From Comamonadaceae bacterium (GTDB taxonomy: Bacteria; Pseudomonadota; Gammaproteobacteria; Burkholderiales; Burkholderiaceae_C): 32,085 nt of DNA. Made by a program: the position numbers and the translations under genes. How positions within the stretch are numbered: position 1 is the stretch's first letter; each line of letters starts with the position of its first letter. This document shows, piece by piece, positions 1 to 8,307 of this stretch. The notes under the pieces were generated by a model. That model was given only the letters and a program-made list of their open reading frames with translations, did no database searches and had not been told where the DNA came from. Location of the stretch: the NCBI GenBank assembly GCA_947455935.1, contig CANGPV010000014.1, positions 1 through 32,085 on the forward strand. The letters run 5' to 3'.

Positions 1-1
1 A

Positions 2-655
2 AATTTAGACGACGAGATAGCCAAACAAGGCTGGTCTGATACGGCAACACTCTGTGTTGTGCATCGCATTCCCACTCAATACCTTTCTGGCGATCGGCTC
101 AACGATACTCCCGTGACCCAGACGCACAAGGATTTCAGCATGTATCGAACTGTGGTCCAGTATGCCGTTGATGGTGGAGGTATGGGCAGTGTGATTTACG
201 AGACCCCACCGAACTTAAATATGACTGGTAAGAAGCCGCACTTTCTGTCATTCTCCAACAAAATTTATCTGCATCCTGAAAACGATAGTCTTCTGACCTT
301 CCTGAACTACTCTGTTAGCTCGGACTACACACAGGCAGCGGATGTCAAGATCGAGTTTCGCGATGAGGCAGGTACCTGCATCGGGAATCACTCACTTACT
401 GTTCCAGCAATGGATTTCAGTTGTATACGTGTCAGCGATATTCTTTCCTTTGTTACCTCACCCTTCGTTAGTTTTACCGTAGCATCGGTAACCTCTGCGC
501 TTATTCCGCTCAGCGTTGTCGTTCACCGCCCTACTGGCGGTGTCTCAGTCGAACACTCGCATCCGCCGCAAGAATATATGATGTCTGACTGGCTTACTAT
601 CAACAGCATCAAACTGCAAGCTGCCAAATCGTTTTTTGAGCGCTGCTCATGCTAA
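2..655 (+). CDS. Unknown protein of the polysaccharide locus, 5' truncated by the window edge
   Basis: The reading frame is open from base 2, so the true start lies left of the window and the GTG at 59 need not be the start. About 217 residues are visible. I do not recognise a named family and see no catalytic motif, signal peptide or membrane segment in the visible part. The middle has alternating hydrophobic residues typical of beta strands, with a stretch FRDEAG followed about 20 residues later by RVSDIL. The downstream protein has a similar pattern (FDRNGAE then RISELV), so the two look related. The stop codon overlaps the next start (ATGCTAA), which suggests translational coupling. Its position beside an FkbM methyltransferase and a glycosyltransferase implies a role tied to surface glycan, but that is inference from context only. 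Confidence 0.75.
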   Translation, partial: NLDDEIAKQGWSDTATLCVVHRIPTQYLSGDRLNDTPVTQTHKDFSMYRTVVQYAVDGGGMGSVIYETPPNLNMTGKKPHFLSFSNKIYLHPENDSLLTFLNYSVSSDYTQAADVKIEFRDEAGTCIGNHSLTVPAMDFSCIRVSDILSFVTSPFVSFTVASVTSALIPLSVVVHRPTGGVSVEHSHPPQEYMMSDWLTINSIKLQAAKSFFERCSC

Positions 656-1512
656 GAGCTCTTTATCACAGTATTCCCCTGCCCAAGGCTTTTCGTCCAT
701 GGCTTAAAAGCAAGGTGCCGCTCTCAATGCAGCGTCCACCCCAGTTTCGCAAATTTGGTGCGATCAATGAACTGTATATCTGGCGACTCGATCACGGCAT
801 TGATACTGTTGTACCAATTCAGAATTATTTCTCTAATTTATTCCCTGACCTCGAAACTGAAACGCATGGACAGATTTGGATTTTCGACAGAAATGGCGCT
901 GAAATCGACCGATACGAGTTTCAGCTTCCCCGTCAAGGAATGCATTTGGTCCGCATCAGCGAACTAGTCGGCCTAGAGCATACCTACGGTACTTTCATGT
1001 GGCATATCTGTATTCCCGATAGCGTGGCGAACCTTGAGTTGGTCCGTAAGAACTTGGTCTACTTCACCGATCGTGGCTACATCTGTTACGAAAAGAATAA
1101 TACTCAACCGGCTTTTGTTCACGGGGTGGACCGTTATGCGGTGTTCCAGTGCCAAGAAATGGTAAGTAAGAACTTGTTCTATGGCGAACCGCAACGGGCC
1201 CGTTCTTGGATAGCTGAATTCCCGATTCATCCTAGCATGCAGTCTGCTATTGATGTAATGCTGCTGAATCGGACTAAAGTTGCATGCGATTGCTTGTTGA
1301 CACTACACCGTAACGGAGGCGAGAAAGTGCTTGAGCTAGCACAGACAATATTGCCGCGTGGTGCCGCTGTGATTAACTTGGATCAACAGGCGCTAGACCT
1401 ACTGCAAAGCGACATCGGATATTTCATGGTCACTGGCTTACCCACGCATTGGGGGCGCCCCGCCATCACCCGCCACTTTTCCTCCGGCGCGATTTCAGTG
1501 ATGCATTGCTGA
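649..1512 (+). CDS. Unknown protein with two apparent beta-rich modules, paralogue-like to its upstream neighbour
   Basis: 287 residues, starting at an ATG that overlaps the upstream stop by seven bases, so the pair is probably co-translated. No known family is recognised. Two stretches follow a similar order: a hydrophobic strand, an Asn, a strand holding a charged Gly turn, LPRQG or LPRGA, then a short strand. They lie at about residues 60-110 (FDRNGAE, LPRQG, VRISEL) and about 200-245 (LHRNGGE, LPRGA, VINLD). The upstream protein has one visible stretch of the same kind. No transmembrane helix is evident, and several Cys residues lie in the C-terminal half. It sits 34 bases before the FkbM methyltransferase gene. 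A structural or glycan-linked role is possible, but no function should be assigned. The module reading was made by eye. Confidence 0.8.
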   Translation: MLRALYHSIPLPKAFRPWLKSKVPLSMQRPPQFRKFGAINELYIWRLDHGIDTVVPIQNYFSNLFPDLETETHGQIWIFDRNGAEIDRYEFQLPRQGMHLVRISELVGLEHTYGTFMWHICIPDSVANLELVRKNLVYFTDRGYICYEKNNTQPAFVHGVDRYAVFQCQEMVSKNLFYGEPQRARSWIAEFPIHPSMQSAIDVMLLNRTKVACDCLLTLHRNGGEKVLELAQTILPRGAAVINLDQQALDLLQSDIGYFMVTGLPTHWGRPAITRHFSSGAISVMHC

Positions 1513-1546
1513 GCGGATGTAAACCATTTTCGGATATCGAACCAAT

Positions 1547-2404
1547 ATGCGCCCTCTGATCAAAGCTGTTTTATCGCTGCCCATCATTCTGATTGATGCA
1601 ATTGTACGAGCCTATATGGCGCTACTAGCGGTAATCATACCTAGTGGCTATGTGCCTTTCTGGCTTGACATTCAGAGTCGTCGCATAGCCAATCGCACCT
1701 CCCGAACAGAGCATTGGAGTAATGGCGAGTGTCACGAATTCTTATTCCATACGCCAAACGCACTTTGCCAGTGGCGAGTCGACACCTTTTCGATTAAAGA
1801 ACCGGAAACGCTGGAGTGGATCGATCGCTACGGCGATAAGGGCACGCTATTCGATATCGGCGCCAATATAGGTTTATATTCTATTTACTTCGCCAAGACT
1901 CAAAAGGGGCGAGTCTACGCTTTTGAGCCATCCGTTTTCAACCTTGCCCTACTGGCCAAAAATATTAACGCCAATCAGGTGCAGGATAAACTCAGAATCG
2001 TCACCAATCCCTTGACGATGCAAAATGAGTTCGCAGACTTCAATCTTCAAGTTACCGATGAAGGTGGGGCGCTGTCTGCGTTTGGTGTGGACCACGGTCA
2101 AGACGGAAAACTGCTGCAAAAGGTTATGTCTTACCAGACATGCGGATTTTCACTCGACTTTCTTCTTGATAACGGTATCATTATGGATAGACCGGCATTG
2201 ATCAAAGTCGACGTAGATGGCATAGAGCACTTGATTCTTCGCGGTGCGCGCAATACCTTGGTCCATCCGCAGTGCCACACTGTACTCATCGAAGTACATA
2301 AAAATTTCGAGGCCTTATCTATCGAAGTTCAATACATACTTACTGAATCGGGCTTTAAATTAACCACCCGCGACAGCATAAATCAGATTTGGGTAAAAGG
2401 CTAA
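1547..2404 (+). CDS. FkbM-family SAM-dependent methyltransferase
   Basis: 285 residues. The SAM-binding Rossmann motif FDIGANIGLYS is at residues 102-112 and the acidic strand-2 motif AFEPS at about 125-129. The FkbM signature KVDVDGIEH is at about 220-228, followed by an LRGA segment. Known members O-methylate sugars or polyketides, and in polysaccharide loci they usually modify glycan hydroxyls. The substrate here is unknown. Residues about 5-34 are strongly hydrophobic and may anchor the enzyme at the inner face of the membrane, where lipid-linked glycans are assembled. The gene follows the two unknown proteins and precedes a family 2 glycosyltransferase, all on one strand. The 78 bases after it contain no obvious terminator. 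Confidence 0.9.
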   Translation: MRPLIKAVLSLPIILIDAIVRAYMALLAVIIPSGYVPFWLDIQSRRIANRTSRTEHWSNGECHEFLFHTPNALCQWRVDTFSIKEPETLEWIDRYGDKGTLFDIGANIGLYSIYFAKTQKGRVYAFEPSVFNLALLAKNINANQVQDKLRIVTNPLTMQNEFADFNLQVTDEGGALSAFGVDHGQDGKLLQKVMSYQTCGFSLDFLLDNGIIMDRPALIKVDVDGIEHLILRGARNTLVHPQCHTVLIEVHKNFEALSIEVQYILTESGFKLTTRDSINQIWVKG

Positions 2405-2482
2405 AGCGAAAGTAATTGGGACTCAGGTATCAATTTTGACCCAAAGACATAACTTTCCATAATTGCTTGAGTAGCTTACACC

Positions 2483-3385
2483 ATGCTCTCTGTTGTTATC
2501 CCTACCCGTAATCGACCTTTGGATCTTGCTAGAGCAGTCGAGTCCATTATTTGCCAGACAAAACTTCCTAGCGAATTGATTGTCATTGATCAAAGTACCA
2601 ACAACACTTCAAAAGAAAAAGTAGAGGCACTGATTTCAAGTGGAAGGCACTTTGCACTGACTTATGTCCTAGATGACAGCATCAGCGGTCTCGTAGAGGC
2701 TAAGCATTTGGCTGTATTTATGGCAAAGGGTGACATTGTTTGCTTTCTGGAAGACGACATCGTTCTTGAGTCGACTTTCCTAGAGGAAATAGTCCTAGGT
2801 TTTGAACGATGTCCCATCATGCTGGGATGTTGTGGTGTCATTACTAATCCCCCGCCTCAACCGAAGTATTACGAAATTTTGTTTCACATATTCCATAGAG
2901 GCATCTATAGGGATAGGCGGGTCGGAATTTATGGAAACCATGTAGTTGATACGAATACTTTAATCGAGAGTAAGTGCCTTTCCGGAGGTCTTTCTGCTTG
3001 GAGAAAAGAAGTGTTTGCTACAGTCTCCTTTGATCTTCATAATGACTTCCATATGTACGAGGACATCGACTTCTCAACCCGCGTTTCAGCGACATTTGGA
3101 AATAGGCTTTTTATAAATCCTAATGCTCGTCTGGCACACTACTTCTCACCAATTAACCGACTGGTTCTAGGAGAACGGCAGCGAAGAAAGATGAACGAAT
3201 GCGTTACTTTTTATCGTAAACGTAGAGGCTGGGCTTGGGCAGGTATTTCCTTGGCTTGGCTTGTTACAGGCTGTTTACTGGAGGCGACCGTTCAATCTAT
3301 AAAAGTTCGCTCCACAGACCCCTTGGCCGGATGTTGTCGTGGCATTGTCGATGGCTTTACCAAAACGTTGGTTTTGATGGAATAA
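2483..3385 (+). CDS. Glycosyltransferase family 2
   Basis: 300 residues. The N-terminus MLSVVIPTRNRPLDLARAVE is the classic GT-A nucleotide-sugar binding start. A metal-binding acidic motif EDD lies at residues about 90-92, and a second acidic group (YEDIDFSTR) at about 190 fits the acceptor or catalytic-base region. A hydrophobic stretch at about 250-270 (WAWAGISLAWLVTGCLLEA) could attach the protein to the membrane. It is expected to transfer a sugar from a nucleotide donor to the growing lipid-linked oligosaccharide on the cytoplasmic side. Donor and linkage cannot be read from the sequence. It ends three bases before the GTG of the following epimerase gene, so the two are very likely co-transcribed. 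Confidence 0.92.
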   Translation: MLSVVIPTRNRPLDLARAVESIICQTKLPSELIVIDQSTNNTSKEKVEALISSGRHFALTYVLDDSISGLVEAKHLAVFMAKGDIVCFLEDDIVLESTFLEEIVLGFERCPIMLGCCGVITNPPPQPKYYEILFHIFHRGIYRDRRVGIYGNHVVDTNTLIESKCLSGGLSAWRKEVFATVSFDLHNDFHMYEDIDFSTRVSATFGNRLFINPNARLAHYFSPINRLVLGERQRRKMNECVTFYRKRRGWAWAGISLAWLVTGCLLEATVQSIKVRSTDPLAGCCRGIVDGFTKTLVLME

Positions 3386-3388
3386 GGC

Positions 3389-4345
3389 GTGCGACCAATA
3401 GCTTGTGTTACTGGCGCTAGTGGATTTATAGGCCGCCACCTTGTTGGGGAACTTATTGATGCCGGCTATTGTGTGCGCGTATTAAGTCGGAAGGCTCCAG
3501 ATTCATATCCTGATGAGGTGAGTTTCTTTCGTGGTGATTTATCCGGATGTGAAGATATCCTGATCAAATTTGTGGATCAAGCAGATGTGCTATTCAACTG
3601 TGCTGGCGAAATACAAAATATCGATAAGATAAAACAAGTCAATGTGGATGGCACACGCAGGCTGATCGACGTAGCACGTGGACGGGTCCGCCGATGGGTC
3701 CAACTTTCCAGTATAGGGGTATACGGCCAGCCTAGGTATGGTCTGGTGGATGAGTTCTATACACTAAATCCATCCAATCCCTATGAACATTCTAAGGCGG
3801 TCGCTGATCAGCTTCTCCTCCAAGCAGCAGAGGGTAATGCTTTTGAACTTGCGATTCTGCGTCCTTCTAACGTGTATGGGATTGGAATGCGATCAGCATA
3901 TTTGGATAATCTGCGCCGAATGGTGAGAAATAGACTATTTTTCTTTATTGGCCCTCCCGGTGCGAGTGCCACCTTTGTTCATGTCATCGACGTAGCGCGC
4001 GCGCTCTTGCTTTGCGCAGATAATCCAAAGGCTGCAGGCCGTATTTACAATTTGTCTGGCAATGATACTTTTGAACATCTGATCGACTGCGTTGCCCGGG
4101 CAGAATGTGTATCTGTTCCTGGTTATCGGCTACCTTATGCCGCTATGAAATTCATAGCCTCGTCTTTGGGTCGCATCCCGGGTTTTCCACTTACACCCAC
4201 AAGGCTGCATTCAATGACTACAAGGGTTTACTACGATTCATCCAGAATCGTATTGGAGTTGGGCTATTCGCCAATGATGGATCTTGCCCGCGGGATAGTT
4301 CAGATTTCTATGAATAGTAAAGTTATAAAATCTTACGTTGAGTAG
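3389..4345 (+). CDS. NAD-dependent sugar-nucleotide epimerase/dehydratase (extended SDR)
   Basis: 318 residues with a GTG start. The start is chosen because it puts the NAD-binding motif TGASGFIG at residues 8-15, the normal place for an extended short-chain dehydrogenase. The active site is intact: the Ser pair at about 107-108 (LSSIGVYG) and Tyr132 with Lys136 in YEHSK. RPSNVYG and a later FVHVIDVARA segment are typical of GalE- and WbpV-like sugar-nucleotide epimerases or reductases. The reaction is likely interconversion or reduction of a UDP- or dTDP-sugar for the glycan made by this locus. It begins three bases after the GT2 stop and is followed by a 225-base gap, so it probably closes the first transcription block. 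Confidence 0.9.
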   Translation: MRPIACVTGASGFIGRHLVGELIDAGYCVRVLSRKAPDSYPDEVSFFRGDLSGCEDILIKFVDQADVLFNCAGEIQNIDKIKQVNVDGTRRLIDVARGRVRRWVQLSSIGVYGQPRYGLVDEFYTLNPSNPYEHSKAVADQLLLQAAEGNAFELAILRPSNVYGIGMRSAYLDNLRRMVRNRLFFFIGPPGASATFVHVIDVARALLLCADNPKAAGRIYNLSGNDTFEHLIDCVARAECVSVPGYRLPYAAMKFIASSLGRIPGFPLTPTRLHSMTTRVYYDSSRIVLELGYSPMMDLARGIVQISMNSKVIKSYVE

Positions 4346-4570
4346 TGCTATTTTTGGCTGGTAGGGTATACGCTCGGAAGAGCTAAGCTCCTCGCCTTGA
4401 GCCACTACTATTTAGTTTCTTCACAAAAAGTGTTGGTAGAACGTTGGTTAAAGGTTAACGTCAAATCAGAGCTAACAGTTACTATCGACTTTAACCCCCC
4501 CTGCTTAAAGGGCATGTATTTCGCTTGATAAAGCAAAATTTTGAAGAACATTTACTAACTTACCGCGGGT
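4346..4570 (+). other. 225-base non-coding gap inside the polysaccharide locus
   Basis: No convincing gene is seen. The stretch is A/T-rich with a run of seven C at 4495-4501. That run is flanked by short inverted arms CTTTAA (4489-4494) and TTAAAG (4505-4510). A perfect 11-base palindrome GAGCTAAGCTC occurs near 4379-4389. This is the only sizeable break in the left gene set and probably holds the promoter of the downstream glycosyltransferase, though I cannot point to confident -35 and -10 boxes. Confidence 0.4.
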
Positions 4571-5716
4571 ATGAAACTTCTCTTTGTCGCCACCACACCT
4601 TTTGCAGTCAACGCCTTTTTGCGCACGCATTTGCTAGCCTTGGCAGAAAATCATGAAGTTGTTCTGTGCGTTAACACCATGACCTATCCATTGGTTGAAG
4701 ATGTAGCGCGAACCGTACGAGTGCAGCATGTCGATATTGTCCGCAGAATTTCCCTTATGCAGGATTTGCGCGCATTTTGCCAATTGTTACGCTGTTTTAG
4801 AGAAATGCGACCGACTACGGTACATAGTATGACTCCCAAGGCGGGTTTGCTGGCTATGGTAGCTGGCCTGCTAGCCGGGGTGCCACTACGCTTTCATACA
4901 TTCACTGGACAGGTTTGGGCGACCAAGCGCGGGGCGGTAAGGTATTTGCTGAAAAACTTCGACCGCCTAATAGTTCTGTTCGCAACCCAAGTATTCGCGG
5001 ACAGTGCCTCGCAATGCCGTTTTATGACTGATGAGGGGGTGGTAAGGCCGGGTGGGGTCTTGGTGCTAGGCTCGGGTTCGGTGTCCGGCGTGGATCTAGA
5101 ACGATTCCGTCCCAATCCTGCCGCTCGAGCCGAATTACGAGCAGAATTCAGTGTATCCAATGAATCTCCAGTTTTCCTGTTCGTCGGACGTCTAGTTCAC
5201 GACAAGGGAGTTGAGGATTTAGTCAGAGTGTTCTTGGCGCTTGCGCCAACGCACCCGGAGTGGGAGCTCTGGATGGTTGGACCAGACGAAGAAGGGCGGC
5301 AGGCCGAATACGAAAAACAAACAGAGCTGGCTGGTTGCAGGGTACGCTGGTTTGGGCCCACGATCCATCCCGAGCGTTTCATGGCCGCCGCGGACGTATT
5401 TGTCTTGCCAAGCTATCGGGAAGGTTTCGGCTCAGTAGTGATCGAGGCGGCTGCTTGCGGTTTGCCTACGATTGCCTACAGAATTGATGGGATTATCGAC
5501 GCTGTGGAGGATTCCCGCACCGGCCTGCTTATAGATAGGTACAACCAGGCTGCCCTAGCTTTGGCAATGCAGCGTTTAGTGTCGGATGGTAACTTGCGCA
5601 GGCAACTTGGTGAGGCTGCGCTAGTGCGGGTGTGTAGCCAATTTTCTAATCGGGCTGTCACCGAGGCATGGATACATTTCTATAATTCAGTGCTCAGTGA
5701 TAGGCTGACAGGGTAA
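4571..5716 (+). CDS. Glycosyltransferase family 4 (GT-B fold)
   Basis: 381 residues. The N-terminal acceptor domain holds HSMTPKAG at about 85-92, typical of WbpN- and PglA-like enzymes of lipid-linked oligosaccharide synthesis. The C-terminal donor domain begins near VFLFVGRLVHDKG (about 201-213). It contains the EX7E motif, Glu284 and Glu292 in EGFGSVVIE, which binds the nucleotide sugar. It is expected to add the second sugar to an undecaprenyl-diphosphate-linked first sugar on the cytoplasmic face. This role is usually paired with an initiating sugar transferase, and a broken one sits directly downstream. The ATG at 4571 gives the usual MKLLFVATTPFAVN start. Confidence 0.92.
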   Translation: MKLLFVATTPFAVNAFLRTHLLALAENHEVVLCVNTMTYPLVEDVARTVRVQHVDIVRRISLMQDLRAFCQLLRCFREMRPTTVHSMTPKAGLLAMVAGLLAGVPLRFHTFTGQVWATKRGAVRYLLKNFDRLIVLFATQVFADSASQCRFMTDEGVVRPGGVLVLGSGSVSGVDLERFRPNPAARAELRAEFSVSNESPVFLFVGRLVHDKGVEDLVRVFLALAPTHPEWELWMVGPDEEGRQAEYEKQTELAGCRVRWFGPTIHPERFMAAADVFVLPSYREGFGSVVIEAAACGLPTIAYRIDGIIDAVEDSRTGLLIDRYNQAALALAMQRLVSDGNLRRQLGEAALVRVCSQFSNRAVTEAWIHFYNSVLSDRLTG

Positions 5717-5731
5717 AGTGATTTCGCGACG

Positions 5732-6278
5732 AAGCGGTTGATTGATCTTTGCCGCCACAGATGTTTCGAGAGAAACGATCGGCAAATTAAAACTGCCGGT
5801 GGTACTGAGTTACAGGGTCAACCCCATTTACTTTAATAACAGATTTGGCCGTCACAATCATAATTTTAAAATGCCCAAATTTTGCAGCATGCGCATTGAC
5901 ACACCATCCGTGGCCAAGCACCTACTAGAAAACCCCAGCCAGTGGCTCACCCCCATAGGTTCGCTCCTGCGCAAATCCAGTTGGGATGAACTATCACAGC
6001 TTTGGAGTATTCTGAAGGGCGACATGAGCTTTGTCGGTCCACGTCCTGCGCTGTTCAATCAGGATAACCTGATTGCACTGAGAACGGAAAAAAGCATCTA
6101 CGAACTCGTCCCAGGCCCCATCGGGTAGGCTCAAGTCAATGGGCGTGATGAACTGCCTATTTCTAAAAAAGTGCAATTAGATGAACAATACCTTAAGCGA
6201 AAACCCTTTCTGTTTGATCTGAAGATACTGTGGATGAAGGTACTGAAAGTGACTACAGGCAAAGGTGTGTCACATTGA
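5732..6278 (+). pseudogene. Broken initiating sugar transferase (undecaprenyl-phosphate phosphosugar transferase, PglC/WcaJ type)
   Basis: The core is clearly the bacterial sugar-transferase family: MPKF at the start of the catalytic domain, RKSSWDEL with the catalytic Asp-Glu pair, QLWSILKGDMSFVGPRP, and a tail QVNGRDELPI continuing to a TGA at 6276-6278. Three lesions are visible. The family start KRLIDLC is encoded at 5732-5752 in a different frame from the core. The N-terminal hydrophobic helix between them is missing or scrambled. A TAG at 6126-6128 replaces the conserved Trp of the usual GWAQ-N-GRDELP segment, with the family sequence resuming right after it. The usual Arg of PKFRSM is also Cys. 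The longest open stretch (TTG at 5742 to 6128) would lack both ends. The locus therefore probably depends on another initiating transferase elsewhere. Confidence 0.88.
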
Positions 6279-6307
6279 AACATAGGCGATAGGGAGCCAG
6301 TGCTGTT

Positions 6308-8275
6308 ATGAAAAATCCGATATTTGAACTGTCTGCCCCCATACTAGCTCTCCCAAGAATCGCAAAACGCCTCTTGGTGTTATCCGTCGATATGGGTCTT
6401 TGCATCGTCACCTTGTGGCTAGCTTATTACCTGCGTCTAGGTGAATTCATCAGCATTGCAGGTCAAAGCGAATGGGCTTCGGGTGCTGTGTGGGCAAGTG
6501 CGACGGCGATTGCCATCGCGCTACCCATTTTTATTGTCTCGGGACTTTACCGCGCTATCTTTCGCTACAGCGGATGGCCTGCTTTGCTGACAGTGGCGCG
6601 TGCAGTGGCTATTTACGGTTTGCTATATGCATGTATTTTCACAGCTGTGGGTGTGTCTGGTGTTCCGCGAACTGTAGGCATTATTCAACCCATACTGCTG
6701 TTGCTGCTCGTGGGTGCGTCCAGAGCCTTAGCCAGAATGTGGTTAGGTGATGAGTACACCAGTATTCTCAAGCGCTCATCGCGCCCCAAGGCCTTGATCT
6801 ACGGCGCTGGCAGCACAGGCCGGCAGTTGGCCGCAGCCATGACCAACAGCCTCGAAATACAAGTGGCCGGATTTGTGGATGACGACGATCGCCTACATGG
6901 CCATGTGCTGAACGGTCAACCTATTTACAACCCTGCAGATATTGAAACACTGGTAGAAACTTTGCAGATCAATGATGTTCTTTTGGCGATGCCCAGTCTC
7001 TCGCGTCAGCGACGCAACGAGATTTTGAGTCAAGTTCGTCGTGCGCGTGTGGCGGTACGCACCTTACCTAGCATGAATGATTTGGCCCAAGGGAAAGTCA
7101 GCGTCTCTGATCTTCGCGAACTTGACATCGATGATTTGCTAGGGCGTGAGCCCGTGGCACCCAATCACATCTTGTTGACCAAAAATATTTTGGGCAAAGT
7201 GGTGCTGGTGACAGGTGCGGGCGGTTCCATCGGTAGCGAACTGTGCCGTCAAATTGCGGTGGTTCGACCCAGTAAGTTGTTGCTGATCGAGCAAAGCGAA
7301 TTTGCGCTCTACAGCATTCAACAAGAGCTGGAAGAAAAAATGTCCAACTCTGAAACCGAGTTGGTTCCGCTGCTTGCTTCTGTTCAAGACCCAGACCGTA
7401 TGCGCGAGATCATGTCCACTTGGCATCCCGACACGGTTTACCATGCAGCCGCATACAAGCATGTTCCGCTGGTAGAACACAACCCCGCAGCGGGAATCAA
7501 AAACAATGTCATGGGTACGCTGCATGCAGCGCAGGCGGCTGCTGAAAACGGCGTGAGCGATTTTGTATTGATCAGCACCGACAAAGCGGTGCGGCCCACC
7601 AATGTGATGGGGGCCAGTAAACGCTTAGCTGAAATGGTGTTGCAAGCCTTGGCACCCATCAAAACAGATACCAAGTTTTGCATGGTGCGTTTTGGCAATG
7701 TGCTCGGCTCATCCGGGTCGGTGGTGCCTAAGTTTCGCCAACAGATTCGTGACGGCGGGCCCATCACGCTGACTCACCCCGATGTCACACGCTATTTCAT
7801 GACCATTCCAGAAGCTGCACAATTGGTGATTCAGGCTGGTGCCATGGCCAAAGGTGGCGATGTCTTCGTGCTGGACATGGGGCAGCCCGTCAAAATCATC
7901 GACTTGGCAAAGCGCATGGTGGAACTCTCTGGCTTGACCGTCAAGGACGCGCAACATCCTGATGGCGATATATCGATCAACGTCACCGGCTTGCGCCCTG
8001 GTGAAAAACTGTTTGAAGAACTGTTGATTGGTGACAATCCCAAAACAACCATACATCCTTGCATCATGAAAGCCCATGAAGAGTTCATTGCTTGGGAAGC
8101 GTTAGAGGACAAGCTCAGCGCTTTAGAGGTCGCCTTGAACGTGAATGATGTGGGCGTCATTCGTTTGATGATGAAGCAACTGGTGCAGGGCTACGCACCC
8201 AGTGACGACATTGTGGATTGGGTTTACCTAGAACAAGAAGACGAGGCCTTAAAGCTTGGCTTGAGCGGTACCTGA
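6308..8275 (+). CDS. Membrane-bound CapD/WbpM/PglF-type nucleoside-diphosphate-sugar 4,6-dehydratase
   Basis: 655 residues, full length for the membrane class. Residues about 20-145 carry four hydrophobic helices. A first Rossmann-like domain follows with GAGSTG at 166-171. The catalytic SDR domain starts with TGAGGSIG at 302-309 and carries STDKAVRPTNVMGASK at about 423-438, the modified active site of this family, with Thr-Asp-Lys and a Met in place of the usual Tyr. Known members convert UDP-GlcNAc to the 4-keto-6-deoxy sugar, the entry to bacillosamine-, QuiNAc- or FucNAc-type residues. It follows the broken sugar transferase by 29 bases. Partner aminotransferase or epimerase genes are not seen after it, so its product must be used by enzymes elsewhere or left of the window. 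Confidence 0.93.
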   Translation: MKNPIFELSAPILALPRIAKRLLVLSVDMGLCIVTLWLAYYLRLGEFISIAGQSEWASGAVWASATAIAIALPIFIVSGLYRAIFRYSGWPALLTVARAVAIYGLLYACIFTAVGVSGVPRTVGIIQPILLLLLVGASRALARMWLGDEYTSILKRSSRPKALIYGAGSTGRQLAAAMTNSLEIQVAGFVDDDDRLHGHVLNGQPIYNPADIETLVETLQINDVLLAMPSLSRQRRNEILSQVRRARVAVRTLPSMNDLAQGKVSVSDLRELDIDDLLGREPVAPNHILLTKNILGKVVLVTGAGGSIGSELCRQIAVVRPSKLLLIEQSEFALYSIQQELEEKMSNSETELVPLLASVQDPDRMREIMSTWHPDTVYHAAAYKHVPLVEHNPAAGIKNNVMGTLHAAQAAAENGVSDFVLISTDKAVRPTNVMGASKRLAEMVLQALAPIKTDTKFCMVRFGNVLGSSGSVVPKFRQQIRDGGPITLTHPDVTRYFMTIPEAAQLVIQAGAMAKGGDVFVLDMGQPVKIIDLAKRMVELSGLTVKDAQHPDGDISINVTGLRPGEKLFEELLIGDNPKTTIHPCIMKAHEEFIAWEALEDKLSALEVALNVNDVGVIRLMMKQLVQGYAPSDDIVDWVYLEQEDEALKLGLSGT

Positions 8276-8296
8276 TTTAAGATAACTATCCTTGTT

Positions 8297-8302
8297 GAGG
8301 AG
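8297..8302 (+). promoter_or_regulatory. Strong ribosome binding site of the cupin gene
   Basis: GAGGAG lies five bases before the ATG at 8308 and fixes the start of the secreted cupin. It is the best Shine-Dalgarno match seen in the left third of the window. Confidence 0.75.
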
Positions 8303-8307
8303 TTTGC

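Noticed and set aside
2405-2482. Possible relic of the GGGGTC-type palindrome (AATTGGGACTCAG and TTTTGACCC) after the FkbM gene
   Set aside because: The arms match poorly and are unevenly spaced. The resemblance to the pair at the rep end is too weak to claim.
5742-6128. Functional 128-residue sugar transferase
   Set aside because: The frame lacks the membrane helix and proper N-terminus, and it ends at a TAG after which clear family sequence continues. It is better described as part of a pseudogene.
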